Of a stretch of DNA of 64,000 nucleotides, positions 63,344-64,000 are shown piece by piece. The stretch spans positions 5,295,164 through 5,359,163 of the forward strand of contig NC_052118.1 in assembly GCF_012273895.1 (NCBI RefSeq), given 5' to 3'. Both the position numbers and the translations under genes were made by a program. How positions within the stretch are numbered: the stretch's first letter is position 1; each line of letters starts with the position of its first letter. Under the pieces are notes generated by a model. The model was not told where the DNA came from. It saw nothing but the letters and a program-made list of their open reading frames with translations, and searched no databases. The stretch comes from Zerene cesonia (Eukaryota; Arthropoda; Insecta; Lepidoptera; Pieridae).

Positions 63344-64000
63344 NNNNNNNNNNNNNNNNNNNNNNNNNNNNNNNNNNNNNNNNNNNNNNNNNNNNNNNNN
63401 NNNNNNNNNNNNNNNNNNNNNNNNNNNNNNNNNNNNNNNNNNNNNNNNNNNNNNNNNNNNNNNNNNNNNNNNNNNNNNNNNNNNNNNNNNNNNNNNNNNN
63501 NNNNNNNNNNNNNNNNNNNNNNNNNNNNNNNNNNNNNNNNNNNNNNNNNNNNNNNNNNNNNNNNNNNNNNNNNNNNNNNNNNNNNNNNNNNNNNNNNNNN
63601 NNNNNNNNNNNNNNNNNNNNNNNNNNNNNNNNNNNNNNNNNNNNNNNNNNNNNNNNNNNNNNNNNNNNNNNNNNNNNNNNNNNNNNNNNNNNNNNNNNNN
63701 NNNNNNNNNNNNNNNNNNNNNNNNNNNNNNNNNNNNNNNNNNNNNNNNNNNNNNNNNNNNNNNNNNNNNNNNNNNNNNNNNNNNNNNNNNNNNNNNNNNN
63801 NNNNNNNNNNNNNNNNNNNNNNNNNNNNNNNNNNNNNNNNNNNNNNNNNNNNNNNNNNNNNNNNNNNNNNNNNNNNNNNNNNNNNNNNNNNNNNNNNNNN
63901 NNNNNNNNNNNNNNNNNNNNNNNNNNNNNNNNNNNNNNNNNNNNNNNNNNNNNNNNNNNNNNNNNNNNNNNNNNNNNNNNNNNNNNNNNNNNNNNNNNNN
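63344..64000. other. Assembly gap (N to window end)
   Basis: Only N from 63344 onward. The 5' end of the DIRS-like element is hidden here. Confidence 0.95.

Overview
The window reads as an AT-rich nuclear genome segment from a moth or butterfly (Lepidoptera). Genes are split by long introns with ordinary GT-AG junctions. The repeats are of types I associate with lepidopteran genomes: tRNA-headed SINEs ending in GATGAT, the repeat that opens CTAGCTGCGC, and a degenerate DIRS-like retrotransposon. Four runs of N interrupt it (1809-2808, 24489-25488, 28060-28159, and 63344 to the end). I assembled every gene model by hand from splice sites and checked reading-frame phase across each junction; no search was run.

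Layout. (1) 362-6478, minus: a nine-exon ADD-domain chromatin protein (ATRX-type zinc fingers, no helicase), complete at 876 residues; its last intron contains a 1000-N gap whose two sides carry the same 76 bases. (2) 8153-24330, plus: a bestrophin chloride channel, 11 exons found, with the extreme C-terminus not located. (3) 26831-27664, minus: the last two exons of a small acidic coiled-coil protein that I do not recognise. (4) 29050-29259, minus: ribosomal protein L39, exons 1 and 2; exon 3 is missing, probably in the gap at 28060-28159. (5) 30311-32610, plus: mitochondrial translation initiation factor 3, complete. Its UGA stop sits in the context UGA-CUAG and is followed in frame by 52 more codons with a membrane-like segment. 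(6) 35041-45096, minus: an insulin/IGF-like prohormone with signal peptide, B chain, short C peptide, A chain and an unusual Arg/Cys-rich tail of about 100 residues, driven from a GC-rich promoter near 45.26 kb. (7) 45.4-59.1 kb: no convincing gene, only repeats. (8) 59124-59359, minus: one 3'-terminal coding exon of an unrecognised protein. (9) 59441 to the final gap: a degenerate DIRS-like retrotransposon in minus orientation (gag-like, reverse transcriptase/RNase H, tyrosine recombinase) with a 71-bp perfect inverted repeat at its 3' side.

The genes do not form one pathway. RpL39 and mtIF3 are divergent neighbours serving cytosolic and mitochondrial translation. The IGF-like gene is a single-copy secreted growth factor locus. 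The best candidates for something undescribed are the mtIF3 readthrough cassette, the basic cysteine-bearing tail of the IGF-like hormone, a miRNA-like hairpin in that gene's intron, and two long perfect inverted repeats.
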